A stretch of DNA of 10,614 nt from Frankiales bacterium (GCA_025963265.1 JAOPUY010000374.1:1-10614); one strand, 5' to 3'; shown: positions 1 through 7,208, counted from the stretch's first letter. Translations and numbers: made by a program. Notes: a model not told the origin generated them from the sequence alone.

Positions 1-384
1 CGCCAGCCAGCCGGTCCGCTGCAGGGCGCCTGCGCCGGCGGCAATGTGCTCTCCTTCTCCCTGGCCGGCTCGGGCGAGATCGACCTGTCGATGGTGGTCA
101 AGAAGCCGGGCGCCGGTTTGCAGACCGAGGTGGCCCACACCAGCATCCCGTTGGCCAGTCTGCCCGGCGCCGACCCGCTGCCGCCCTACGTGCGGCTGAT
201 CCACGACGTGCTGATGGGCGATCGATCGCTGTTCACCCGGCCCGACGGGCTGAGCGCGGTCTGGAAGGTGGCCGAGCCGCTGCTGTCCAACCGTCCGCGA
301 CTGGCCCCCTACCCGCAGGGATCCTGGGGCCCGACGCGAGCCCGCAAGTTAGCCGAGCCAGGACGCTGGTTGCTGGGCCAGTAG
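1..384 (+). CDS. zwf: Glucose-6-phosphate dehydrogenase, C-terminal part (5' end outside window)
   Basis: This is the last 127 codons of an NADP-type glucose-6-phosphate dehydrogenase. The enzyme oxidises glucose 6-phosphate to 6-phosphogluconolactone at the entry to the oxidative pentose phosphate pathway in the cytosol. The frame is open from base 1, so the gene begins upstream and the GTG at 46 is not its start. The family C-terminus is easy to recognise: a GSGEIDLSMVVKKPG beta-strand segment, then PPYVRLIHDVLMGDRSLFTR, then a DGLSAVWKVAEPLL helix, and the closing YPQGSWGP motif before a final Trp. The Rossmann domain and the active-site His-Lys region lie outside the window. The TAG stop at 382-384 directly abuts the GTG of the permease gene. 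The usual actinobacterial partners opcA and pgl do not follow it here, so this may be a second zwf copy rather than the main pentose phosphate cluster. That last point is inference. Confidence 0.93.
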   Translation, partial: RQPAGPLQGACAGGNVLSFSLAGSGEIDLSMVVKKPGAGLQTEVAHTSIPLASLPGADPLPPYVRLIHDVLMGDRSLFTRPDGLSAVWKVAEPLLSNRPRLAPYPQGSWGPTRARKLAEPGRWLLGQ

Positions 385-3300
385 GTGCCGGGTGCGGCCC
401 GGCTGTTCGCCCGCGCGCTGTGGTGGCGACGTGGGCTCAGCCTCGCCATCCTGCTCGTCGGCGTGATCGGAACCGCGGTCGCCACCCTCGGGCCGCTCTA
501 CGCGCGCGCCGCCGCGGAGTCCACCCTGAACGACCGGCTCACGAGCAGCCCGGGCGCCAGCACCGGCCTGTCGTTCGTCGGCGCCGGTGACTTGAGCGAC
601 CCGGCCACCCTGAGCGATCAGCTCGCGCGGTCGCCCCAACCGGGCTCGATCACCGGGTACCCGAGCACGATTCTTGGAAGCTCGACGCTCATCACGGCCC
701 AAGTGCCGGGCGAGATCGGCAACGTCAACTCGACCCTGGTGTACCGGCAGGGCGAGTGCCAGCACCTAGTGGTGGTCAGCGGCCGTTGCCCGACCGCGCC
801 CGGCGAGGCCTTGGTCGATGACAACGCTGTGCACGACGCGCCGTCCTGGCGGCTCGGTCAGCGGCTCAACCTCAATCTGCAAGGGCCCGGCGCCGGCTCG
901 CCCGGCGGCAACGCGATCCCGCTGCCGGGCAACGCGCTGACACCGGTGGTCATCGTGGGCAGCTATCGACCCGCTGATCCAGATGACCCCTATTGGTTCG
1001 GTCGTTCCTACTTCACCGGCCACCTTGCGCCGGCGGCGGTCGCCGGGGTGGTCGACGCCGTCTTCGTCAGCTCGGCCGAGTTCAGCCAGCAGCCGCGCGG
1101 CACCCGCGGCGAGGTCGACGTCGACTTCCCGCGCGACGCGGACGCCATCCGGCTGGCTAACGCCAACGCGGTCAAGGCCCAAGTCCTGGCCTTGCAACGC
1201 CGCTTCCCGATCGGCAGCGGGGACGCGACGGCGACCGTGGTGCGGACCAAGCTCCCGGCGGTGCTCGACGCGGCTCGGCGCGACGGCCGACAGGTGAGCA
1301 CCACCACGTTGCTCGTGGTGCTCGAGCTGGCGCTGCTGAGCTGGTTGGTCCTCTTCCAGGTCGTCACGAACGCCATCGAGTCTCGGGGCAACGAGATCGC
1401 GCTGGCCAAGCTGCGTGGCTTGCGGCCCCGCGACACCGTCGTGTTCGCGCTCGGCGAGCCGATCGGCCTGCTGGCGTTGGCTCTTCCGCTCGGCTTCGGC
1501 CTCGCGTGGGGCGCGGTGCAGCTACTCGCCCGTTCGGCGCTCGCGCCGCACACGCCGGTGCTGATCGACGGCGCGGTGCCGTTGGCCCTGTTCGCGGCCT
1601 TCGCCGGCGGGGTGCTCGCGGCGGTCGTCGGCGGCTGGCGCACGTTGACGCGCTCGGTGCTTGAGCAGTGGCGCTCCACCGGCGAGCGGCCTAGCCCGCG
1701 CTGGCGGCAACCGACGTTAGCGCTCGCGCTGACCGCGGTGTCCGTGGCCGCCCTCCTCCGGCTGCGTTCGGCTGCGGCCTCGCCGAGTTCCGGGTCGCTG
1801 CTGGCGCCAGCCCTAATCGTCTTCGCAGTGGCCGCGATCGCGCTGGCGCTGGCTCCGGCGGCCGGCCGGGCCGGGGTGCGCGCCACCCGCGGAACCGCCC
1901 GGGTGGCGCTGTTCCTGTCGGTGCGTCAGACCTCGCGGCGACGGGCCGGTCTGCGCCTGGCCGCGTTGCTCATCGTCGCGATCGGGTTGGCCAGCTTCGC
2001 GATCGCCGGCGAGGCCGTCGCCGCCGGCAACCGCAGCGCGCGGGCCCAGAACGAGTTGGGGGCGCCCAGGGTCGCGGCCATTCAGTTTCAGGCCACCGTC
2101 GACCCGCAGGCCGTGGTCCGGCAGGTCGACCCGAGCGGATCGTGGGCGATGGCGGCCGCTGAGTGGGCGCCCTCCGGCGGCGCGGCGAGCGGCGGGCCGG
2201 CCGTGCTGAACGATGTGCTGGCGGTGGAGCCGACGCGTCTGGCGGCGGTCGGCTTTCACGCCCGCGATCAGGTCAGCCCGGCCCGTGTCGCCGCACTGAT
2301 CGGCGACCCTAAGAGTCCACCTCCGGCCACGTTCACCGGCGACCAAGTCCGGGTGCAGCTGGACGCCGGTGCGATCAACGGCCCGGCGCCGCAGCTCGGG
2401 GTGAAGGTGCGTCCGCAGCACGGCTCGGCGGTCACCGTCGCGGCTGGATCGGTGTTCAGCGGTGTCCGCAGCTACGACGCGGCGGTCGACTGCCAGGGCG
2501 GTTGTGCCTTCCTGGGATTGGTGTTCTCGCCGCCGCCAGGCGTCTTCGCCTCGGCCGTCAACACGGTGACCCTGACCGCGGCAACGGCTCACGGCGCGAG
2601 CGGCTGGTCGGCGATCGCCGTGGTGTTGGACCGCCCCGCGGCTTGGCGGGCCAGCAACGTCGGCGTCAGCCAGCCCGCGACGGTGACCGCGGGGCCGGCC
2701 GGCGTCACCGACCGCTTCACCACCGCCGACGGCAGCTCAGCCGTGCTCGGCTACGCCGACAGCCCGACGCCGCTGCCGTTGGTGGCCGGGGCGCACGCCG
2801 TGCCCGACCCGGCTGGTCGGGTGACGATCGCGGGCACGCGCGGAGCGCTGCTCGATTACACCGGAGCGCAGGCCGACTTCGTCATCGCCGCCAGCACCGC
2901 GGTGGTGCCGGTGCTTGGCGACGAGGGCGCAGTCGGCAGCCTCGACTACCTGCGGGCTCAGCTGCCGGACTTCGACTACGAGGCCAACTGGTCGATCTGG
3001 CTGGGACCGCATGCTCCGGCCGACGCGCTAAGCCGGCTGCGCGCCGCCGGGCTGATCATCGGCGGGGTCCGCACCGAAAACGCGCGCGTGGCCGAGCTGG
3101 GGCGGCAGGGGCCCGCCTTGGCCTTGCTGCTGCTTCTGGTGTGCGCGGTGGCCGCCGCCATTCTGTCGGTCGGGGCCACCGCGGTGAGCCTGCTGGCCAG
3201 TGGCCGTCGTCGCGCGTTCGAGCTGGCCGCGCTGCGGGTGGTGGGCGTCCCCGACCGCGTCTTGCGCCGGACCTCGGTCCTTGAGCAGCTCACGTTGCTC

Positions 3301-3537
3301 GGCGCCGGCCTGGTCTTCGGGGTGCCGACGGGCTATGCCGTCGGCTGGCTGGTGATGCCCAGCCTGGCCACTTTCACCGATCCGACGCCGGTCCCCTTGC
3401 GGTACGGTCCGCCCGTCGGACCGGTGTTGGCGCTCGCCGCCGCGTTCGCCGTGTTGCTCTCGCTCACCGCGGTGTTCGCCGGGCGCACCGTGGCCCGAGC
3501 CGCGGTTCCGGCCCGACTGCGGGAGGCCGACCGATGA
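385..3537 (+). CDS. Double FtsX/MacB-type ABC transporter permease
   Basis: This 1050-residue integral membrane protein is the likely permease of an FtsX-like ABC exporter. It has two FtsX modules in tandem. Module 1 has a membrane helix at about 18-38, a large outside domain at about 40-300, and helices near 305-328, 355-383 and 395-417. Two linking helices lie near 445-460 and 472-492. Module 2 has a helix at about 522-545, an outside domain at about 546-905, and helices near 909-937, 968-994 and 1011-1033. Each module carries the short cytoplasmic segment typical of the family, NEIALAKLRGLRPRD (336-350) and RRRAFELAALRVVGVP (941-956), which probably couples to the ATPases. Two cysteine pairs, C125/C135 and C703/C707, lie in the outside domains and could form disulfides. 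The GTG start is the base after the zwf stop. No clear Shine-Dalgarno sequence is seen, and the first residues (ALWWRRGLSLAILLVG) fit a natural N-terminus. The gene overlaps the next by ATGA. The substrate is unknown; a lipid, peptide or cell-wall role would be a guess. Confidence 0.9.
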   Translation: MPGAARLFARALWWRRGLSLAILLVGVIGTAVATLGPLYARAAAESTLNDRLTSSPGASTGLSFVGAGDLSDPATLSDQLARSPQPGSITGYPSTILGSSTLITAQVPGEIGNVNSTLVYRQGECQHLVVVSGRCPTAPGEALVDDNAVHDAPSWRLGQRLNLNLQGPGAGSPGGNAIPLPGNALTPVVIVGSYRPADPDDPYWFGRSYFTGHLAPAAVAGVVDAVFVSSAEFSQQPRGTRGEVDVDFPRDADAIRLANANAVKAQVLALQRRFPIGSGDATATVVRTKLPAVLDAARRDGRQVSTTTLLVVLELALLSWLVLFQVVTNAIESRGNEIALAKLRGLRPRDTVVFALGEPIGLLALALPLGFGLAWGAVQLLARSALAPHTPVLIDGAVPLALFAAFAGGVLAAVVGGWRTLTRSVLEQWRSTGERPSPRWRQPTLALALTAVSVAALLRLRSAAASPSSGSLLAPALIVFAVAAIALALAPAAGRAGVRATRGTARVALFLSVRQTSRRRAGLRLAALLIVAIGLASFAIAGEAVAAGNRSARAQNELGAPRVAAIQFQATVDPQAVVRQVDPSGSWAMAAAEWAPSGGAASGGPAVLNDVLAVEPTRLAAVGFHARDQVSPARVAALIGDPKSPPPATFTGDQVRVQLDAGAINGPAPQLGVKVRPQHGSAVTVAAGSVFSGVRSYDAAVDCQGGCAFLGLVFSPPPGVFASAVNTVTLTAATAHGASGWSAIAVVLDRPAAWRASNVGVSQPATVTAGPAGVTDRFTTADGSSAVLGYADSPTPLPLVAGAHAVPDPAGRVTIAGTRGALLDYTGAQADFVIAASTAVVPVLGDEGAVGSLDYLRAQLPDFDYEANWSIWLGPHAPADALSRLRAAGLIIGGVRTENARVAELGRQGPALALLLLLVCAVAAAILSVGATAVSLLASGRRRAFELAALRVVGVPDRVLRRTSVLEQLTLLGAGLVFGVPTGYAVGWLVMPSLATFTDPTPVPLRYGPPVGPVLALAAAFAVLLSLTAVFAGRTVARAAVPARLREADR

Positions 3538-4259
3538 GCGAGCCGGGCGCCAGTGAGGAGATGGAGCCCGCTCGCGGCGGTTTGCCCCTGCGCTGTCGGG
3601 GCATTCGTCACGTGTACCGGCTGGCCGGGCGCGACGTCCTCGCCCTGTCGCGGGTCGACCTGGAGGTGCCGGCTGGGTCCAGTCTGGCCATCCTTGGGCC
3701 GTCCGGTTCAGGAAAATCGACGCTGCTGTCTGTGCTGGCCGGGCTGTTGCGCCCGACCGAGGGGCAGGTGATCATCGGGTCGACCGATCTCGCCGCCGAG
3801 CCCGAGCGGCGGCTGATCTCCTTTCGCGGGCGGCAGCTTGGCGTGGTCGTGCAAAACCCGACCCGTAATCTCTTGGCCTACGGCACGCCCGAGGACAACA
3901 TCGCCTTCGCCCAGCGGGCGCTGCCGCGGCGGTCGCGGTCGGGCCTGCGCACAGCGGGGGAGCTGCTCGGCGAACTCGGGCTGGACGGCCTCCGGGGCCG
4001 ACCGGTCGCGCGGTTGTCCGGCGGGGAGCAGCAGCGGCTGGCGCTGGCGGTGGCCTTGGCCGCCGCGCCCGGCCTATTGCTGGCCGACGAGCCGACGAGT
4101 CAGCTCGACGACGTCAGCCGGGACCGCGTGATCGACTTGCTGCGTCGGATCAGCGAGCGCCTCGGCACCACCGTGGTCGCCGTCACCCACGATCCGGTGG
4201 TGGCCGACGCCCTCGCCGCGGCAGTCACGATCGCCGGCGGCGAGGTGAGACCGCGATGA
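3534..4259 (+). CDS. ABC transporter ATP-binding protein, first of a pair
   Basis: This is a 241-residue cytoplasmic ABC ATPase of the LolD/MacB-like class that partners FtsX-type permeases. The visible motifs are an A-loop aromatic near Y28, Walker A GPSGSGKST (55-63), Q-loop Q107 (VVQNP), signature LSGGEQQR (161-168), Walker B LLLADE (181-186) with catalytic E186, the D-loop around SQLD, and the switch histidine H219 in VTHD. All residues needed for ATP hydrolysis are present. The ATG at 3534 overlaps the stop of the permease gene by four bases and the TGA overlaps the start of the second ATPase in the same way, so the three genes are probably translationally coupled and made in matched amounts. 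A second ATG at residue 10 is possible but would lose the overlap. The stretch between Q-loop and signature carries a basic insert (PRRSRSGLR, 131-139). Confidence 0.95.
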   Translation: MSEPGASEEMEPARGGLPLRCRGIRHVYRLAGRDVLALSRVDLEVPAGSSLAILGPSGSGKSTLLSVLAGLLRPTEGQVIIGSTDLAAEPERRLISFRGRQLGVVVQNPTRNLLAYGTPEDNIAFAQRALPRRSRSGLRTAGELLGELGLDGLRGRPVARLSGGEQQRLALAVALAAAPGLLLADEPTSQLDDVSRDRVIDLLRRISERLGTTVVAVTHDPVVADALAAAVTIAGGEVRPR

Positions 4260-4927
4260 CCAGCGCGCGCGTGGCGACTGACGAGGGGCTGATCGCCCAC
4301 CAGGTCAGCTACCAGCGGGCCGGGCGGGACATTCTCGACCAGGTCAGCGTCCGAGCGGCGCCGGGCGAGTTGCTGGCCGTCACCGGGCCGTCCGGAAGCG
4401 GCAAGTCGAGCCTGCTGGCGATCCTCGCCGGCGTGGAACGTCCCGACCAGGGTTGGGTGCACTTCGGGGGACGACCCATCGACGCCTCGACGGGGGCGCT
4501 CCCGGAGGGCTTCGCGCTGGTGCTGCAGGGATATGGCCTGGTCTCGTTGCTGACGGCGGCCGAGAACGTCGGGATCGTGCTGCAGGCGCGGGGCGTCGTC
4601 GGCCGGGAGCTCACGACGCGGGTGGCCGCGGCGCTCGAGCAGGTCGGGCTGACCCGGGCGGGCGATCAGTTGATCGAGGAGCTTTCCGGCGGCCAGCAGC
4701 AGCGGGTGGCGATCGCCCGCGCGCTGGTGGTCCGCCCGCGGGTGCTGCTGGCCGACGAGCTGACCGCCGAGCTCGACGCCGACTCGCGCAGCCAGGTCAT
4801 GCGGTTGGTGGCTGAGCTGGCGGCCGGCGGCACAACGGTGGTGCTGGCCACCCATGACTCCGACACCGCGGCCCACTGCGACCGCCAGATACGACTGGTC
4901 GGCGGTCGGGTCAGCGGACTCGCCTGA
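4256..4927 (+). CDS. ABC transporter ATP-binding protein, second of a pair
   Basis: This is a 223-residue ABC ATPase, clearly different in sequence from its upstream neighbour. The motifs are Walker A GPSGSGKSS (44-52), Q-loop Q91 (VLQGYGLV), signature LSGGQQQR (143-150), Walker B VLLADE (163-168) with E168, and switch histidine H200 in ATHD. The stretch after Walker B reads DELTAELD where most relatives have DEPT followed by a D-loop LD, so the usual proline is leucine. The key catalytic residues are still intact. The start ATG overlaps the previous gene by ATGA. The likely role is to pair with the first ATPase beneath the two-module permease. Two ATPase homodimers cannot be excluded from sequence. 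It is the last gene of the plus-strand run and is followed by a repeat-containing gap shared with the convergent HNH-like gene. I see no clear terminator hairpin there. Confidence 0.95.
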   Translation: MTSARVATDEGLIAHQVSYQRAGRDILDQVSVRAAPGELLAVTGPSGSGKSSLLAILAGVERPDQGWVHFGGRPIDASTGALPEGFALVLQGYGLVSLLTAAENVGIVLQARGVVGRELTTRVAAALEQVGLTRAGDQLIEELSGGQQQRVAIARALVVRPRVLLADELTAELDADSRSQVMRLVAELAAGGTTVVLATHDSDTAAHCDRQIRLVGGRVSGLA

Positions 4928-4940
4928 CTCATCGTGCGGA

Positions 4941-5031
4941 GCGACTACGGCTTGTTCGGCGACTAGGGCTGGGGCGGCTATTTCGACGCGGCCATCTCGA
5001 CAGGGCTATCTCGACACGGCTAGGGCGACCA
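4941..5031. repeat. Degenerate 18- and 14-base tandem repeats between convergent genes
   Basis: Two 18-base units lie at 4941-4958 and 4959-4976. They share GCGACTA, then C or G, then GGCT, which is 11 of their first 12 bases. They run into 14-base units at 4976-4989, 4990-5003, 5004-5017 and a weaker one at 5018-5031, with the rough form GGCTATCTCGACRC. The third and fourth units lie in the 3' end of the minus-strand HNH-like gene and supply its last codons and TAG stop. The array fills almost the whole gap to the ABC ATPase stop at 4927. No strong inverted repeat is seen, so a hairpin terminator is not supported. Replication slippage is the simplest origin. Confidence 0.7.
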
Positions 5032-5503
5032 TGAACTGCCCGCCGCCGGGTTCGAGGGTCGCGGTGACCGGCAGCCCGGGCACGAGTCGGGAAAACCGGT
5101 CGACCAGCCAGTCGGCGGTCGCCTGCGCGTCGTCGCGGGTGGGGGAGCGGGCGACGACCTCTCGCCCGCCCTTGCGCTCCAAGCGCTCGGCGACGCCGAT
5201 GAGCGGCGCAGGGTCGGCGACGAACAGACGATCGGGCCAGGGCACCACCGCGGTGACCGCGCCCTTCTTGGTGTTGCATCCGCGGTGCGCGAGCCGTTCC
5301 GATCCCGCCGGGCCGGACGAAGGCTGGGACTTGCCGCCCTTGGCGGATTTCCCGGCCTTCCCGGTCTTGGACTTGGCATCGCTGGTCCGGCTGTCCACGC
5401 TGGGGCCGCGCGGGTCATTCACCGACATCCGCGGATCCACCGGTTCGTCGCAGAGCCAGCAACGCCAGCGGTCCCGCTCGGCCACTTCATCCAGGGTGCT
5501 CAC
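5006..5503 (-). CDS. Small HNH-like zinc-finger protein of unknown function
   Basis: The product is 165 residues. An N-terminal CWLC pair (C15, C18) and a later LAHRGCN segment (H73, C76, N77) resemble the metal-binding and second-half motifs of HNH nucleases, where a CxxC knuckle precedes the ββα-metal core. The catalytic DH pair expected between them is not visible: the matching stretch reads PRGPSVDSRT, with Ser after Asp. A Lys/Gly/Ser-rich low-complexity segment (about 42-60) then separates the halves. The C-terminal half (about 82-165) contains VVPWPDRLFVADPAP and an EPGGGQFMVALA end, and looks like a separate alpha/beta domain that I cannot name. From memory, similar uncharacterised proteins occur in other actinobacteria; I could not check this. 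The GTG start was chosen because MSTLDEVAERDRWRCWLC looks like a natural N-terminus and a TAGCGT hexamer sits six bases upstream. Nuclease activity is doubtful; nucleic-acid binding is possible. Its stop lies inside a tandem repeat. Confidence 0.8.
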   Translation of the reverse strand: MSTLDEVAERDRWRCWLCDEPVDPRMSVNDPRGPSVDSRTSDAKSKTGKAGKSAKGGKSQPSSGPAGSERLAHRGCNTKKGAVTAVVPWPDRLFVADPAPLIGVAERLERKGGREVVARSPTRDDAQATADWLVDRFSRLVPGLPVTATLEPGGGQFMVALAVSR

Positions 5504-5509
5504 GGGCCC

Positions 5510-5515
5510 ACGCTA
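5510..5515 (-). promoter_or_regulatory. Possible -10 box for leaderless start of the HNH-like gene
   Basis: On the minus strand TAGCGT fits the actinobacterial TANNNT -10 pattern. It is followed by exactly six bases and then the GTG start at 5503. This spacing would place transcription initiation on the start codon, as in leaderless actinobacterial mRNAs, and no Shine-Dalgarno sequence is present. A six-base match in GC-rich DNA is weak evidence alone. Confidence 0.3.
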
Positions 5516-5597
5516 GCCCAGCCCGAGCTTCGCCACGCAGGCTCGCCGGGTTCCTCGCGCTCCTGGCCGTGGACCGCGAACCGGGCGCGCCCTTGCG

Positions 5598-6533
5598 CTA
5601 GGCCTGCTCGGCGATGAAGCGTTGGACGAGCGCCAAGAGCTCCTGAGGTCGGTCGCTTTGCACTGAGTGACCCGAACCCGCGACCACCTCGACCCGCAGT
5701 TCGGGTCGCACGGTCTGCATCCGCTCGACGTCCGCCTCGGCCACGAAGGCCGAATCGCCGCCGCGGACCAGGGTGATCGGCACCTGGATGCTCGCGAGCT
5801 CCTGCCACCCGAGCTCAGCCAGCGAGTCGTTGACGGGGGCGTTGCGGAGGTGGTCATAGCGCCAGCGCCAAGTGCCGTCGGGCATTTCCCGGGCATTGTG
5901 CCGGAGCCCGCGTCGCAGCGCCGTGGGCTCTCGGGTCGGCGAGGCGGCACTCGCCGCGGCGAACATCGCCTCGAAGCTCTCGAAGCTCGGGGGTCCCGAG
6001 ACCAGGGCCACCGACCCTTTCTGCGCGGGCGACATCTCGGTGCTGCGCACCCCTGAGTTCGGGCTCACGTCGACCAGCACCAGCGCCCGCACCAGCTCCG
6101 GATAGGCCGCGGTCAAGCTGATGGAGGTCAGGCCGCCCATGGACATCCCGACTAGCAGCACCGGGGGCTGGGCCCGACGGCGCAGCACCTCGGCGACGGC
6201 AATCGCGTTCAGCTGGGGCGAGTAGTCCTGATCGGGACGCCAGTCCGAATGTCCGTGACCCGGCAGATCGACGGCCAGCGCGGGCTGGTCGAGGGCGACC
6301 AGGATGTTGTCCCAGGTGTGCGCGTTCTGACCGCCGCCGTGCAGGAAGACCAGATTCGGCGGCGAGTCTCCGGCTCGCCAGGCGAGCGCGCTGACGGACT
6401 GACCATCCGCGACCTCGGTGTCGAGGCGCTGGACCCGCGGCGCGGTGAAGTCCTCGGCGGTTTGGCTGGTAGAGATGAGGCCCATCTCGCTGGCGTTCTC
6501 AGCGAGGAGTGCGAACTCGTCATAATCCGGCAT
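5598..6533 (-). CDS. Alpha/beta hydrolase
   Basis: This 311-residue cytoplasmic protein has the alpha/beta hydrolase fold. The visible motifs are an HGGG oxyanion segment (65-68), the PGHGHSDW loop (91-98) common in this superfamily, the nucleophile elbow GMSMGG with S131 (129-134), a probable acid D260 in RGGDSAFV, and the catalytic histidine H289 in GSGHSV. The cap region (about 160-245) contains EMPDGTWRWRYDHLRN, as in many esterase and epoxide-hydrolase-like relatives. The substrate cannot be told. The frame remains open upstream to about 6875, but that part lies opposite the Nudix gene and does not look like protein. I place the start at the ATG at 6533 (MPDYDEFALLAENASEMG). No Shine-Dalgarno sequence is seen. 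TACTTA lies six bases upstream, so a leaderless start is possible. The HNH-like gene follows after 94 bases. Confidence 0.9.
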   Translation of the reverse strand: MPDYDEFALLAENASEMGLISTSQTAEDFTAPRVQRLDTEVADGQSVSALAWRAGDSPPNLVFLHGGGQNAHTWDNILVALDQPALAVDLPGHGHSDWRPDQDYSPQLNAIAVAEVLRRRAQPPVLLVGMSMGGLTSISLTAAYPELVRALVLVDVSPNSGVRSTEMSPAQKGSVALVSGPPSFESFEAMFAAASAASPTREPTALRRGLRHNAREMPDGTWRWRYDHLRNAPVNDSLAELGWQELASIQVPITLVRGGDSAFVAEADVERMQTVRPELRVEVVAGSGHSVQSDRPQELLALVQRFIAEQA

Positions 6534-6603
6534 CCACAATAAGTAGCACGCGCGTCTGAAATCTGGGTGGGAAAGATGTGATGCGGCCTGCCATGCTGCT
6601 CGC
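6534..6603. promoter_or_regulatory. Divergent promoter region
   Basis: These 70 bases separate the divergent alpha/beta hydrolase and Nudix start codons, so promoters for both genes should lie in or near this gap. The left part (about 6534-6585) is richer in A and T than the surrounding genes. On the minus strand TACTTA sits six bases before the hydrolase ATG, an imperfect match to TANNNT. For the Nudix gene CATGCT has the same spacing but is a poorer match. No operator palindrome is obvious. Confidence 0.4.
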
Positions 6604-7146
6604 ATGGCCAAACGAAGCGCGGGCATCCTGCTGTTTCGCCGCCGAGCCGCGACGACCGGGTGCGACGCGGCGGTCGAGGTGCTTTTGGCCCACACGGGCG
6701 GTCCGCTGTGGGCCCGGCGTGACGAGCACGCCTGGAGCATCCCCAAGGGCGAGTTGGATCCAGAGGAGGACCCGGCCGACGCCGCGCGGCGGGAGTTCGC
6801 GGAGGAGCTCGGCCTTCCGCCGCCGCCGGGTGACTTCTTCGCCGCGCTCGGCGACATCACCCAACGGGGCGGCAAGACGGTGACCGCCTGGGCGCTCGAG
6901 GCGCCCGCAGACGATCCGTCGTTTGATCAGGCCGGCCTCGAGCGCGCCCTCGCGGCCCGAGCCAGCGGCTCGGCGGCCATGTTCCAGATGGAGTGGCCCC
7001 GCGGCTCCGGGGTTCAGGCCGAGTTCCCCGAGGTCGACCGGGTGCGCTGGTTCCCCTTGGCCGAGGCGGCCGGCCGCCTCTACGTCGGCCAGGCCGATTT
7101 CCTAACCCGGCTGGCCGCGCTCTTGGCTGGGTCTGGCCCGAGCTAA
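6604..7146 (+). CDS. Nudix hydrolase
   Basis: This 180-residue Nudix protein would hydrolyse a nucleoside diphosphate linked to another group, such as an oxidised nucleotide, a dinucleoside polyphosphate or a nucleotide sugar. The Nudix box is a perfect match to GX5EX7REUXEEXGU at residues 49-71: G49, E55, R63-E64, then E67, E68, G70 and L71. The glutamates of the REXXEE core that bind the metal are all present. The N-terminus (MAKRSAGILLFRRR) is the usual first beta strand, and WSIPKGE precedes the box as in diadenosine-polyphosphate and MutT-like members. Residues 100-140 form a longer helical insert than in short MutT proteins. The VRWFPLAEA segment near 147-155 is the typical late strand. 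The start is the ATG at 6604; nearby ATGs at 6581 and 6593 are out of frame. The exact substrate is not predictable from the box. Confidence 0.93.
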   Translation: MAKRSAGILLFRRRAATTGCDAAVEVLLAHTGGPLWARRDEHAWSIPKGELDPEEDPADAARREFAEELGLPPPPGDFFAALGDITQRGGKTVTAWALEAPADDPSFDQAGLERALAARASGSAAMFQMEWPRGSGVQAEFPEVDRVRWFPLAEAAGRLYVGQADFLTRLAALLAGSGPS

Positions 7147-7208
7147 CTCGGTGCCAGCGCCGGGCCGGTGCGTTGTCAGTGCCCTGGATTACCTTCGGGC
7201 TAACTCGG
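7142..7208 (+). repeat. Pair of 10-base direct repeats downstream of the Nudix gene
   Basis: GCTAACTCGG occurs at 7142-7151, where it contains the Nudix TAA stop, and again at 7199-7208. The two copies start 57 bases apart in the gap before the MFS gene. No convincing terminator hairpin or -35/-10 pair is visible between them. A ten-base exact repeat this close is more than expected by chance but its meaning is unclear. Confidence 0.4.

Noticed and set aside
1008..1886. 292-codon minus-strand open frame inside the permease gene
   Set aside because: It is an Ala/Ser/Arg-rich shadow of the permease frame, with no domain and no separate start signals.
4928..5005. Hairpin terminator after the ABC operon
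   Set aside because: The similar segments here are direct, not inverted, repeats; no stem longer than a few bases was found by eye.
6534..6875. N-terminal extension of the minus-strand hydrolase frame by 114 codons
   Set aside because: It runs opposite the Nudix gene, is Arg/Ser/Pro-rich without domain features, and the family-like N-terminus starts at 6533.
7173..7206. Promoter-like TTGTCA with TACCTT or TAACTC upstream of the MFS gene
   Set aside because: The spacings are 11 and 22 bases, so neither pair makes a credible -35/-10 combination.
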